Shown here one piece after another: positions 1 to 6,516 of a stretch of DNA of 14,874 nt. The notes beneath the pieces are model-generated. The model was not told where the DNA came from. It searched no databases and worked only from the letters and a program-made list of their open reading frames with translations. The stretch is from Azoarcus sp. (GTDB lineage: Bacteria > Pseudomonadota > Gammaproteobacteria > Burkholderiales > Rhodocyclaceae). Numbering within the stretch: position 1 is the first letter of the stretch; each line of letters begins with the position of its first letter. The stretch spans positions 1 through 14,874 of the forward strand of contig JAIRWW010000221.1 of the NCBI GenBank assembly GCA_031268685.1, read 5' to 3'. A program made the translations under genes and the position numbers.

Positions 1-516
1 AAAGGCTGCCATCGGGTCATCGAAGTCTTGCCTTCGCTCGTCCGGCGCTGGCCGGGGCTGGTGTATCTGATTGCCGGGGCGGGAGCGCTGGCCGGGCATG
101 ACGGCACCGCGCTCAAAGCTCATGCGGTGCGCCTGGGCCTGGGCGGCGTGGTGCGCTTTCTCGACGATTTGCCGCCGGATGAATTGTCCGGGCCTTTGTC
201 CGCCGCCGATGTATTCGTGCTTGCCACGCATGCCGGGAACGGAGGCAATGTCTTTCTCCATGCCATGGCCTGCGGTTTGCCGGTTGTGACGACCGAGACG
301 GGCGTCAGCCGCGAAACCGTTTGCCGTCCGGAACTTGGCGATTTGCTTCCTTTCGGCGAGCCGCTGGTGCTGGAAGCCGCGCTTGACCGGGCCTTGTCGC
401 AGCCATGGGATCGAGCGGCCATCCGACGATATGCGGAAACCAATAGCTGGGACGGGCGGATAGGCCGCTTGTGCCGTGTCTTTACCGAACTGACGGGCCG
501 GACAGCAAAAGAGTAA
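1..516 (+). CDS. GT-B glycosyltransferase (family 4 / group 1 type), C-terminal part
   Basis: The reading frame is open from the first base, so this is the C-terminal 171 residues of a gene that starts outside the window; internal ATG or TTG codons near the left edge are not real starts. The fragment has the second Rossmann half of a GT-B enzyme: a YLIAGAG strand, a VRFLDDLP segment, an SAADVFVLAT segment and the AMACGLPVVTT loop typical of group 1 glycosyltransferases, which transfer sugars from nucleotide sugars. Oddly, both glutamates of the usual EX7E motif are absent: the segment reads GNGGNVFLH where family members typically have EGxxNVxLE. The gene ends 160 bp before the first ACP gene, so it may belong to a separate upstream unit. 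The glycosyltransferase fold is fairly certain; activity and sugar cannot be told. Confidence 0.8.
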   Translation, partial: KGCHRVIEVLPSLVRRWPGLVYLIAGAGALAGHDGTALKAHAVRLGLGGVVRFLDDLPPDELSGPLSAADVFVLATHAGNGGNVFLHAMACGLPVVTTETGVSRETVCRPELGDLLPFGEPLVLEAALDRALSQPWDRAAIRRYAETNSWDGRIGRLCRVFTELTGRTAKE

Positions 517-605
517 ACAGCCTCGGTGTTTATGCGGAGGTTATTTTTCGAGCGTCGGCCGGTGAAATAAAAACAAGGACTGGGAGGGAGTCTTTCCCAA
601 AGAAT

Positions 606-614
606 TGGTATCAT
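606..614 (+). promoter_or_regulatory. Candidate extended -10 promoter element for the APE operon
   Basis: TGGTATCAT matches the extended -10 pattern TGnTATAAT with one mismatch in the hexamer. No convincing -35 hexamer lies 16-18 bp upstream. It sits in the only spacer between the glycosyltransferase and the first ACP gene and would place transcription start near 620, inside the inverted repeat at 614-641. This is a pattern match only. Confidence 0.3.
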
Positions 615-641
615 TTGCGCCGCGTGTGTCAGAGGCGCAAA
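614..641. repeat. Perfect 8-bp inverted repeat (possible operator or leader hairpin)
   Basis: TTTGCGCC at 614-621 is the exact reverse complement of GGCGCAAA at 634-641, with a 12-bp centre. It lies 34 bp before the GTG start of the first ACP gene and overlaps the candidate promoter's expected start point. It could be a dyad operator for a dimeric regulator or a hairpin in the 5' leader. It lacks a following T-run, so it is not a typical intrinsic terminator. Confidence 0.5.
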
Positions 642-675
642 CTTCGCAAAAATATGCTTATTTCACAAGGATAGT

Positions 676-945
676 GTGGCAATGCTCGACAAACTGATTC
701 ATGAGATCAAAGTGTTCATCATCGAAACACTGGATTTGGAGGATATTTCTCCAGAGGATATCGACGCAGACGCGGCTTTGTTTGGCGACGGCCTGGGACT
801 GGATTCCATTGATTCGCTGGAACTCGGGGTAGGGCTGCAAAAGCGTTACGGCTTGAAGATTTCTGCCGAAAGCGAAGAAACGCGCCGGGTTTTCTCGTCG
901 GTTCGCGCTTTGGCTGAGTACGTCGCAGCACATCGTGTGAACTGA
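676..945 (+). CDS. apeE: Acyl carrier protein, APE type (first ACP)
   Basis: An 89-residue acidic carrier protein with the phosphopantetheine attachment motif GLDSIDSLEL, the modified serine being Ser44. In APE pathways one of two ACPs carries the aryl starter and growing polyene. The LEDISPEDID segment before the motif is typical of the APE-type ACP that precedes a second ACP. The start is GTG at 676, with AAGGA at 667-671 four bases upstream; ATG at 682 (87 residues, 10-base spacing) is nearly as good. It is the first gene of the run and is followed 15 bp later by a second ACP. The ACP call is secure; the ApeE assignment rests on position and the order of the genes that follow. Confidence 0.88.
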   Translation: MAMLDKLIHEIKVFIIETLDLEDISPEDIDADAALFGDGLGLDSIDSLELGVGLQKRYGLKISAESEETRRVFSSVRALAEYVAAHRVN

Positions 946-960
946 TTTTCTTTGGCATCA

Positions 961-1224
961 ATGAGTATGGAAAAAATGGATAGAGACGCTGCTTATGCCC
1001 TGATCTCCCGGCTAATCGCCGAGCTTTTCGAGATTGCTCCGGAAAAAATATCGCTGGAGGCCAACCTCTACCAAGACCTCGACATCGACAGTATCGATGC
1101 CGTCGATCTTGCGCTCGAATTCAGAAAACAGACCGGGCGGCAACTTTCGCCGGACGAATTCAAGAAGATTCGTACCGTTGGCGACATCGTTGACGCTGCT
1201 TGCTCGCAGGCAGGGAATGCCTGA
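961..1224 (+). CDS. apeF: Acyl carrier protein, APE type (second ACP)
   Basis: An 87-residue carrier protein with the motif DLDIDSIDAVDL; Ser44 is the predicted 4'-phosphopantetheine site. It has the KISLEANLYQDL approach and the EFRKQTGRQL helix II-III region of bacterial type II ACPs. Paired, non-identical ACPs are a hallmark of aryl polyene clusters, where they share starter and extender or maturation duties. ATG at 961 was chosen; TTG at 952 in the same frame is possible, and neither has a strong Shine-Dalgarno. The TGA stop overlaps the next gene's ATG by one base (TGATG), suggesting translational coupling. Confidence 0.88.
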   Translation: MSMEKMDRDAAYALISRLIAELFEIAPEKISLEANLYQDLDIDSIDAVDLALEFRKQTGRQLSPDEFKKIRTVGDIVDAACSQAGNA

Positions 1225-1823
1225 TGCCCGGCTGGGCTGTTTTTGTTGCGGGGCTAGCTCTGCCGCTCATGTTCTGGGTCTGTCGCTGGCAGGGCTGGCC
1301 GTTTTGGTATTGCGGTCTCGTGCTGTTGCCTTTGGCCTGGCCGCGCCGCGTCGGCGGGGGCTTTTCCATCGCCGCCGCGCTTCCGCGCGCCGCGAGATGG
1401 CTGCCGGGCGCGTTGGCGGCGGCAATCGGCGTCGCGGCGCTTGTTTTTCGTAATGGCGTGCCGCTTCAGTATTACCCGGTTTTGGTCAGCCTGTTTTTTC
1501 TCGGCATTTTCGCGGGCAGTCTTTTGCAGGAGCAAAGCATTGTCGAGCGTCTGGCGCGGCGGCTCGACCCCGGCCTGCCGGAGTCCGGCGTGCTGTATAC
1601 GCGCCGGGTCACGCAAGCTTGGTGCGTGTTCTTCGTGTTCAATACCGCAATGACTTTGCTGTGCATCAAGGCGGGAGAAGAGGTCTGGGCGCTTTACAGC
1701 GGTTTCGTCGCCTATGTCCTGATGGGGCTGATGTTCGCGGGGGAGTTCCTGATCCGCCGCCGCGTCATGCGCCGCATCCGGGATGAGGCCAAGCCGGCTT
1801 TTCAGGAAACGCCTCATGTCTGA
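1224..1823 (+). CDS. COG4648-like inner-membrane protein of the APE cluster
   Basis: A 199-residue hydrophobic protein with about five or six membrane segments (around residues 3-20, 25-40, 58-75, 84-100, 135-152 and 160-178) separated by short basic loops. The PESGVLYTRRVTQAWCVFFVFN stretch (about residues 123-144) resembles the COG4648 predicted membrane proteins found between the ACPs and the AMP-ligase of APE clusters, the position called ApeG in the alphabetical cluster naming. Biochemical role unknown; involvement in membrane handling of the polyene is inferred from context only. The start at 1224 has GGCAGGGA (1209-1216) seven bases upstream and overlaps the preceding stop. A TTG at 1200 is less likely. 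Confidence 0.75.
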   Translation: MPGWAVFVAGLALPLMFWVCRWQGWPFWYCGLVLLPLAWPRRVGGGFSIAAALPRAARWLPGALAAAIGVAALVFRNGVPLQYYPVLVSLFFLGIFAGSLLQEQSIVERLARRLDPGLPESGVLYTRRVTQAWCVFFVFNTAMTLLCIKAGEEVWALYSGFVAYVLMGLMFAGEFLIRRRVMRRIRDEAKPAFQETPHV

Positions 1824-3570
1824 TCTATCTTTGCGCAGCTTTGCGTGTTGGGCTTTGCCCGACGGCGGCGGGCGGCCCCTTGCTTATCGCGGCGGAAGCC
1901 CGGTCGGGCGCAATGTTTTCCGCCTCGATATAGACGCGGCCCGGCGCACGCTGGCGGGGCTGACGCCCGGCGAAGTGGGCGGGCGGCCCGGCATAGTGCT
2001 TTTTGAGCCGGATGCTTACCGTTTCGCGGTCTGGCTGCTGGCGACGTGGTCGCTCGGCCTGACGGTTGTCCTGCCTGGCGACGATTTGCCCGCGACGAGA
2101 GAGTCGCTGGCAATGCCATGGGTCGGGAGCGGCAATTTGTCGAATGCCCTGAGAGCCTGGCATATCGCCGCCGCGCCGGAGTCCGTGCCCGATCATGGCC
2201 AGCCCGGTGTCGTGCTTTTTACTTCCGGCTCTACTGGCAAGCCGACTCTGATCGAAAAAGATCTGAGGCAGTTGCGCGCCGAAGCGGAGATGTTCGAGGA
2301 AGCCTTCGGCGGCGAACTGACGCCCGATACCCGTTTCGTCACCAGCGTGCCGCATCAGCACATGTACGGTTTACCGTTTTTCATGCTATGGTCATTGACG
2401 GGCGCGCATCCCTTCGTGGTGGAGAAGCTCCGCTATCCGGAAGACCTCGGGCAACTGCCGCCCGCAGATTATGTTTTCATCAGTGCGCCGACTTTTTTGA
2501 AATATCTGGCGGATGCGCCCGCGGCGGCGGGGGTGCGCTGGCGGATGGCAACTTCGGCGGGCAGCCCTTTGGCCCCGGACATCGCAGCCAGCGGCGCGTC
2601 GTATTTGCAGGCGCCGCTCTTTGAAATATACGGCAGCACTGAAACCGGCGCTGTCGCCCGCCGCCAGGGCGGTTCGCCATGGCAAGCTTTTCCCGGCGTG
2701 CGTCTTGGGGTGGAAGAAGACACTTCCCGCTTGCGCATTCATTCGCCGCTGCTTGCCGATGCAGAAATGGAGAGCGGATTTTTATCGGGCGATATCGCCC
2801 GTCTGGACGAGCGCGGCCTGGAATTGCTGGGGCGGGCCGACCGGCTGGTCAAAATCGGCGAAAAGAGAATTTCCCTGACGCAGATAGAGCAGGAACTCGC
2901 CCGTTTGCCTGAAGTGGCGAGCGTGCGCGTCGTGCCGCTGCCCCATGAGCACGAGGGCGATCGCGTTGTTTTGGGAGCGGTCATCGTCTTGACGCCGGAG
3001 GGCCGCCTGAAATACGGGGCGGAGAAAAAATTCCATTTCGATTTAGGTTTGCGCGACTGCTTGCGCGACAGGCTCGACCCTCTGGCCCTTCCGCGCCGCT
3101 GGCGCTATGTGGAGGCGCTGCCCTGCAACGAAATGGGCAAGACAAGCCGGCAAGACCTGGAACGGCTGTTCGTTTCCATGCTGCCGCGCGTCAGCCGCCT
3201 GCCTGACGAACACGGCGAAAACAGTGGCGGCGGAACGGAAAAGGTGTTTTTACAGATCCAGGAACTGCGCGATCCCCTCTGGTTCGATGGGCATTTCCCC
3301 GGCTTTCCGCTGCTGCCCGGCGTGCTGCAACTCGATTGGGTGGCGCATTTCGCACGTCTTTATTTCAGATTCGATGCCGCGGCGGCCAATGTGTCGGGTC
3401 TCAAGTTCCAGAATATGATCCGTCCCGGAGATGCGCCCCTGCTGGAGCTTGCCTCTGCGCGCAAGGGCAGGGAAGTGTCGTTTGCTTTCACAGTGAACGG
3501 GAAACCCTGCTCGCACGGAGCTTTCGTATCTAGAGACCAGGCGGGCGGCAGTGTGGAGACGGCGGTATGA
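1816..3570 (+). CDS. apeH/apeI: Aryl acid AMP-ligase fused to ApeI-like hot-dog dehydratase
   Basis: A 584-residue two-domain protein. Residues 1 to about 455 are an adenylate-forming ligase: P-loop FTSGSTGKPT (135-144), YGSTETG (272-278), SGDIARL (324-330), GRADRLVKIGEKRI (339-352) and NEMGKT with the catalytic lysine K442. In APE systems this domain activates an aryl acid such as 4-hydroxybenzoate and loads it on an ACP. A gly-rich linker (about 465-473) leads to a hot-dog domain (about 477-575) with the FabA/FabZ-like motif DGHFPGFPLLPGV, catalytic His493, and Asp507 at the usual acidic position, as in ApeI 3-hydroxyacyl-ACP dehydratases. ATG 1816 has AGGAA at 1804-1808 and overlaps the previous gene by 8 bases; an in-frame ATG at 1783 is less likely. 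Ends in an ATGA overlap with the glycosyltransferase. Fusion is notable because ApeH and ApeI are separate in the characterised enterobacterial clusters. Confidence 0.9.
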   Translation: MSDLSLRSFACWALPDGGGRPLAYRGGSPVGRNVFRLDIDAARRTLAGLTPGEVGGRPGIVLFEPDAYRFAVWLLATWSLGLTVVLPGDDLPATRESLAMPWVGSGNLSNALRAWHIAAAPESVPDHGQPGVVLFTSGSTGKPTLIEKDLRQLRAEAEMFEEAFGGELTPDTRFVTSVPHQHMYGLPFFMLWSLTGAHPFVVEKLRYPEDLGQLPPADYVFISAPTFLKYLADAPAAAGVRWRMATSAGSPLAPDIAASGASYLQAPLFEIYGSTETGAVARRQGGSPWQAFPGVRLGVEEDTSRLRIHSPLLADAEMESGFLSGDIARLDERGLELLGRADRLVKIGEKRISLTQIEQELARLPEVASVRVVPLPHEHEGDRVVLGAVIVLTPEGRLKYGAEKKFHFDLGLRDCLRDRLDPLALPRRWRYVEALPCNEMGKTSRQDLERLFVSMLPRVSRLPDEHGENSGGGTEKVFLQIQELRDPLWFDGHFPGFPLLPGVLQLDWVAHFARLYFRFDAAAANVSGLKFQNMIRPGDAPLLELASARKGREVSFAFTVNGKPCSHGAFVSRDQAGGSVETAV

Positions 3571-4304
3571 AGACCGTCGCAGTCGTCCCGGTGTTCAATC
3601 ATGGCGGTACCGTGGGCGTCGTCGTCGGCGCTTTGCTCGATCATGGGCTGCCGGTCATAGTGGTCGATGACGGCAGCGATGCGGCCACGGCGCGAAAACT
3701 GGACGAACTCGCGTCCGGGCAGCCGCTCGTTCTCCTGCGCCACCCGGAAAACCGTGGCAAGGGTGCCGCAGTGATGACCGGGGTCTGCCATGCGCGCGAA
3801 TGTGGCGCAAGCCATGTTTTGCAGGTGGATGCCGACGGTCAGCACGACATGGGCGCTGTGTCCCGGTTCCTGGCCGCTTCGGCCCAAAATCCCGGCGCAG
3901 TCATTGTCGGTTGTCCCCGCTACGATGCCAGCGTTCCCAAGGGGCGGAAGTACGCGCGCTATCTCACTCATATCTGGGTGTGGATCAATACGCTGTCGAT
4001 GCGCATCGCCGATTCGATGTGCGGCTTCCGCTTGTATCCGCTCGCGCCGATGGCGGCGCTGCTGCCTGCGCTGGCTCATGCCCAGCGTATGGATTTCGAT
4101 ACCGAGGTTCTGGTGCGGCTGGATTGGAACGGCGTGCCGGTTGTCAACTTGCCGGTCGAAGTGAACTATCCGCCAGACGGGATATCGCATTTCCGGCCAT
4201 GCCGCGACAATCTGCGTATTTCCGCGATGCATGCAAGGCTTTTCTTCGGCATGTTCCTGCGCTTGCCGCGCCTGGTTTCGCGCCATTTTCGGACGACATG
4301 CTGA
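3567..4304 (+). CDS. Family 2 glycosyltransferase (N-terminal half of ApeJ-type protein)
   Basis: A 245-residue GT-A fold protein: VVPVFNHGGTV near residues 6-16, VVDDGSD (32-38), HPENRGKGAAVMTG (59-72) and the metal-binding DADGQH (88-93). This is the pattern of dolichyl-phosphate-mannose-synthase-like family 2 enzymes using a nucleotide sugar; no C-terminal membrane anchor is seen. In the characterised clusters the equivalent domain is, as far as known, joined to a LpxL-type acyltransferase (ApeJ). Here the two are separate genes overlapping by 7 bases. It likely decorates the polyene or its lipid anchor. The start ATG at 3567 overlaps the preceding TGA by four bases. Enzyme class is secure; substrate is inferred from context. 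Confidence 0.85.
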   Translation: MKTVAVVPVFNHGGTVGVVVGALLDHGLPVIVVDDGSDAATARKLDELASGQPLVLLRHPENRGKGAAVMTGVCHARECGASHVLQVDADGQHDMGAVSRFLAASAQNPGAVIVGCPRYDASVPKGRKYARYLTHIWVWINTLSMRIADSMCGFRLYPLAPMAALLPALAHAQRMDFDTEVLVRLDWNGVPVVNLPVEVNYPPDGISHFRPCRDNLRISAMHARLFFGMFLRLPRLVSRHFRTTC

Positions 4305-5254
4305 TGCATTGGGCGCGGATCGGCGAGGCCGGCTTTCTCGGGGGAATACATTTTCTGCACTGGCTTTACCGGCATGGCGGCATCTGGCTTTTTCGCGTCG
4401 CGCTCTGCCTGGTTATGCCGTGGTTCTTCCTGAGCCGGGGCATTGCCCGCCGCTCTTCCCTGGAATACCTCGCTCGCCTGCATGAGGCGAGCGGCGGCGC
4501 GACGCCAGCGCCCAATTGGTGGAACAGTTTCCGTCATTTCATGAGCTTCGGCGAAACCATGCTCGAAAAGCTCGCCGCGGCGGATGCGCGCAAGGACATC
4601 CAGGGGCCGGTAAGCGTCGAAGGACTGGAAGACTTGCGCCGCACGATTGACGAAGGACGCGGGGCGCTCGTCGTTACCGCGCATTTTGGGAATCTCACCT
4701 TCCTGCACCGTCTCCAGCACAAAGATATTGCCCACATCAAGTTCACGCTTCTTGCATATGTTCGCCACTCGCGGCATTTCAGCCGGATACTGCGTTCATT
4801 GAATCCGGCGATGGAAATCGACACGATCCATATCGATAAAGCCGATGTTTCCGTAGCCATGTTGTTGTCGGAGCGCATCGCGGCGGGCGGCATCGTGGTC
4901 ATTGCCGGGGATCGTATTCCTGTCGAATCTGATGGCGCTACGATGGTTTCGTCTTTTCTTGGCAAGGATGCATATTTTCCGATGGGGCCGTATGTCCTTG
5001 GCGCCGCGCTGGGTTGTCCCGTGTTCATGATATTTAGCGCGCGGCGTCGCGGAGGGGCGTTCGTCGCCGCGCGTTTACTCGCTGATCGCATCGTGTTGCC
5101 CCGGCGCGCGCGCGTAGCGGCCATCCGTCCGCATCTCGATGCCTATGCTGCTATGCTGGCCGAAATGTGCATCAAATATCCCCTGCAATGGTTCAATTTC
5201 TTCCCGTTCTGGCAAGATCGCGCCGAACGCATGGAGTCTGCGCACGATGAATGA
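4298..5254 (+). CDS. LpxL/HtrB-like lysophospholipid acyltransferase (C-terminal half of ApeJ type)
   Basis: A 318-residue protein similar in layout to lipid A acyltransferases: hydrophobic N-terminus (about 12-48), then ALVVTAHFGNLTF (123-135), a GDRIPV segment (about residues 207-212) and the C-terminal YPLQWFNFFPFW motif matching the YPxQWxxFxxFW of this family. Such enzymes move acyl chains from ACP to a lipid acceptor at the inner membrane; here the polyene is the likely acyl group. The catalytic motif HX4(D/E) keeps His129 but has Thr134 where an acid is expected. The start at 4298 overlaps the glycosyltransferase by 7 bases (ATGCTGA); ATG 4304 is an alternative. No strong Shine-Dalgarno is seen, so coupling is likely. 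The reading frame is open upstream to about 3800 but that part is out-of-frame glycosyltransferase sequence. Confidence 0.85.
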   Translation: MLMHWARIGEAGFLGGIHFLHWLYRHGGIWLFRVALCLVMPWFFLSRGIARRSSLEYLARLHEASGGATPAPNWWNSFRHFMSFGETMLEKLAAADARKDIQGPVSVEGLEDLRRTIDEGRGALVVTAHFGNLTFLHRLQHKDIAHIKFTLLAYVRHSRHFSRILRSLNPAMEIDTIHIDKADVSVAMLLSERIAAGGIVVIAGDRIPVESDGATMVSSFLGKDAYFPMGPYVLGAALGCPVFMIFSARRRGGAFVAARLLADRIVLPRRARVAAIRPHLDAYAAMLAEMCIKYPLQWFNFFPFWQDRAERMESAHDE

Positions 5255-5669
5255 TCAACGAAGCCGATGGTGCGAAAGCGTGGAATTGCAGATTCCATTC
5301 CACGATATAGACCCCTTGGAAATATGTTGGCATGGGCATTACGTGCGCTATTTCGAGATTGCCCGGATGGCGCTCCTGCATGCGATAGGCTATGACTACC
5401 CGGAGATGCGGGCGTCCGGCTACGCTTGGCCTGTAATAGAACTCCATGTCCGCTATGCGCGCCCGCTTCGCTACCGCCAGCGCATTGTGGTCGAAGCTGC
5501 CGTTGTCGAATGGGAAAACCGCTTCAAAATCGACTACACAATCCGTGACCTGGAAAGCGGCGTGCGACTCACACGCGCTCACACGGTGCAGGTGGCGGTC
5601 AATATGGCTACAGGAGATATGAGCCTGATCAGTCCCGATATTCTTGCTGAAAAATTGGGGGTGAAATAA
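5247..5669 (+). CDS. apeK: Hot-dog acyl-ACP/CoA thioesterase (4HBT type)
   Basis: A 140-residue single hot-dog domain of the 4-hydroxybenzoyl-CoA thioesterase / YbgC class. The diagnostic N-terminal stretch FHDIDPLEICWHGHYVRYFE (residues 18-37) aligns with the DxDPxGxxxxxxYxxxxE pattern, putting the catalytic aspartate at Asp22. In APE clusters this protein (ApeK) is the thioesterase that can release or edit ACP-bound chains. The start ATG at 5247 overlaps the acyltransferase gene by 8 bases, with GGAG at 5233-5236; an in-frame upstream extension to 5139 is just the acyltransferase sequence in another frame. Its TAA is followed immediately by the next ATG. Confidence 0.87.
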   Translation: MNDQRSRWCESVELQIPFHDIDPLEICWHGHYVRYFEIARMALLHAIGYDYPEMRASGYAWPVIELHVRYARPLRYRQRIVVEAAVVEWENRFKIDYTIRDLESGVRLTRAHTVQVAVNMATGDMSLISPDILAEKLGVK

Positions 5670-6299
5670 ATGAGCATGCCGCTTCTGAAATTCTTTTGGA
5701 CGAAGTCCGTATTTGCCGTGTTTGCCTTTTGCGTCGCGCTGCCGCTGCATGCCGCCGATTTGCTCGCTGAGGTTCGCGCCAGTCTCGCGCTGGAGATGGT
5801 CACGGCGGGAGAATTCCGGCAGACCCGCCATCTTGCCGGAATCGGAAAGCCGCTTGTCTCGAATGGACGCTTCCTGCTCGTCCGTGGTCTTGGCGTGATC
5901 TGGGAAGACCTTGCGCCCTTTGCGCGGACGATGCGCCTGACGAAAAGCGAAATCTTGCAGACAGGCGAAGGCGGCACGATCATGCATCTTTCAGCCGACA
6001 AGGAACCCGTTGTCGGTATTGTCGGTAACATCCTGTTCGGCGCGTTCTCGGGTGAGTTCGAGGCGCTTGCGCAAGGATTCGATTACAGCGGCAAGGTAGA
6101 AGGCGGTAAATGGCAGCTCGATTTCACGCCCAAGGACTCCAATATCGCCCGCCTGATTGAGAAGCTCTCGCTTGCCGGTGCGCGGGATGTCGAGCAGGTC
6201 GAGATAAGAAATACAGCGGGCGACGTGACCCGCATCGAGTTTGTTGTGCAAACGCATGCAGGGGAAATCTCCGCCGAAATCAGGAAGCGTTTTGAGTAG
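5670..6299 (+). CDS. LolA-like periplasmic carrier of the APE cluster
   Basis: A 209-residue protein with a signal peptide (hydrophobic core about 12-25, likely signal peptidase I cut after the PLHA around residue 28). The mature part has features of the outer-membrane lipoprotein carrier LolA fold: TAGEFRQTRHL near the N-terminus, then GRFLLVRGLGVIWED, and alternating strands such as GKWQLDFTPKD. APE and related clusters commonly encode such a protein (the ApeL position) next to an MMPL exporter, suggesting periplasmic transfer of the polyene lipid to the outer membrane. ATG at 5670 abuts the previous stop, with a G-rich tract (GGGGGTG) upstream; ATG at 5676 is an alternative. Followed by a 217-bp gap containing repeats. 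Confidence 0.82.
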   Translation: MSMPLLKFFWTKSVFAVFAFCVALPLHAADLLAEVRASLALEMVTAGEFRQTRHLAGIGKPLVSNGRFLLVRGLGVIWEDLAPFARTMRLTKSEILQTGEGGTIMHLSADKEPVVGIVGNILFGAFSGEFEALAQGFDYSGKVEGGKWQLDFTPKDSNIARLIEKLSLAGARDVEQVEIRNTAGDVTRIEFVVQTHAGEISAEIRKRFE

Positions 6300-6320
6300 C
6301 CATGATCAAACCCCATATGT

Positions 6321-6387
6321 TTGGATTGAGCCTGTCGAAACTCGTGACCCCACGAGGAATGCCCTTCGACAAGCTCAGGGCGAACGG
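6321..6387. repeat. Palindromic repeat element, copy A
   Basis: A REP-like imperfect palindrome between the LolA-like and MMPL genes. Outer arms TGAGCCTGTCGAA (6327-6339) and TTCGACAAGCTCA (6365-6377) pair at 12 of 13 positions. An inner perfect stem CTCGTG (6341-6346) / CACGAG (6351-6356) has a 4-base ACCC loop. The unit belongs to a type of short dispersed proteobacterial repeat recognisable by the TTCGACAAGCTCAGGGCGAACGG-like arm. Copy B lies exactly 111 bp downstream, same orientation, 48 of 60 core bases identical. Confidence 0.8.
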
Positions 6388-6430
6388 AATGACCCGCAGC
6401 TTTCCAAGGCATTGGATTGATTTTCTTCCG

Positions 6431-6498
6431 TTCGGGCTGAGCCTGTCGAAGCCCGTGCTTCCATGGGGAATTCCTTTCGATAAGCTCGGGGCGAGCGG
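6431..6498. repeat. Palindromic repeat element, copy B
   Basis: Second, more diverged copy of the element at 6321-6387. Outer arms lie at 6438-6450 and 6476-6488. The inner stem CCCGTG (6452-6457) / CATGGG (6462-6467) is kept despite base changes, including one T-A to C-G double change relative to copy A, with loop CTTC. It ends 18 bp before the TTG start of the MMPL gene. Probable effects are on mRNA stability or processing between the two genes; this is inference. Confidence 0.78.
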
Positions 6499-6516
6499 CA
6501 TCGTCCAGGGTTTCCC

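Noticed and set aside
575..599. Possible intrinsic terminator after the first glycosyltransferase
   Set aside because: The stems are short and wobbly and no T-run follows, so only a minor structure is noted under the promoter finding.
471..674. 67-codon plus-strand ORF overlapping the end of the glycosyltransferase
   Set aside because: It reads out of frame through the gene end and the spacer, has no recognisable sequence and no ribosome site.
3360..4286. 308-codon minus-strand ORF
   Set aside because: It lies antisense to the dehydratase domain and the well-supported family 2 glycosyltransferase; composition is His/Arg/Gln-rich as expected for a shadow frame in GC-rich DNA.
3800..4297. N-terminal extension of the acyltransferase frame
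   Set aside because: This part overlaps the glycosyltransferase in another frame and has no acyltransferase-like sequence; the real start is at the ATGCTGA junction.
5193..5987. 264-codon minus-strand ORF
   Set aside because: Antisense to the thioesterase and the LolA-like gene, both of which have clear motifs and good starts.
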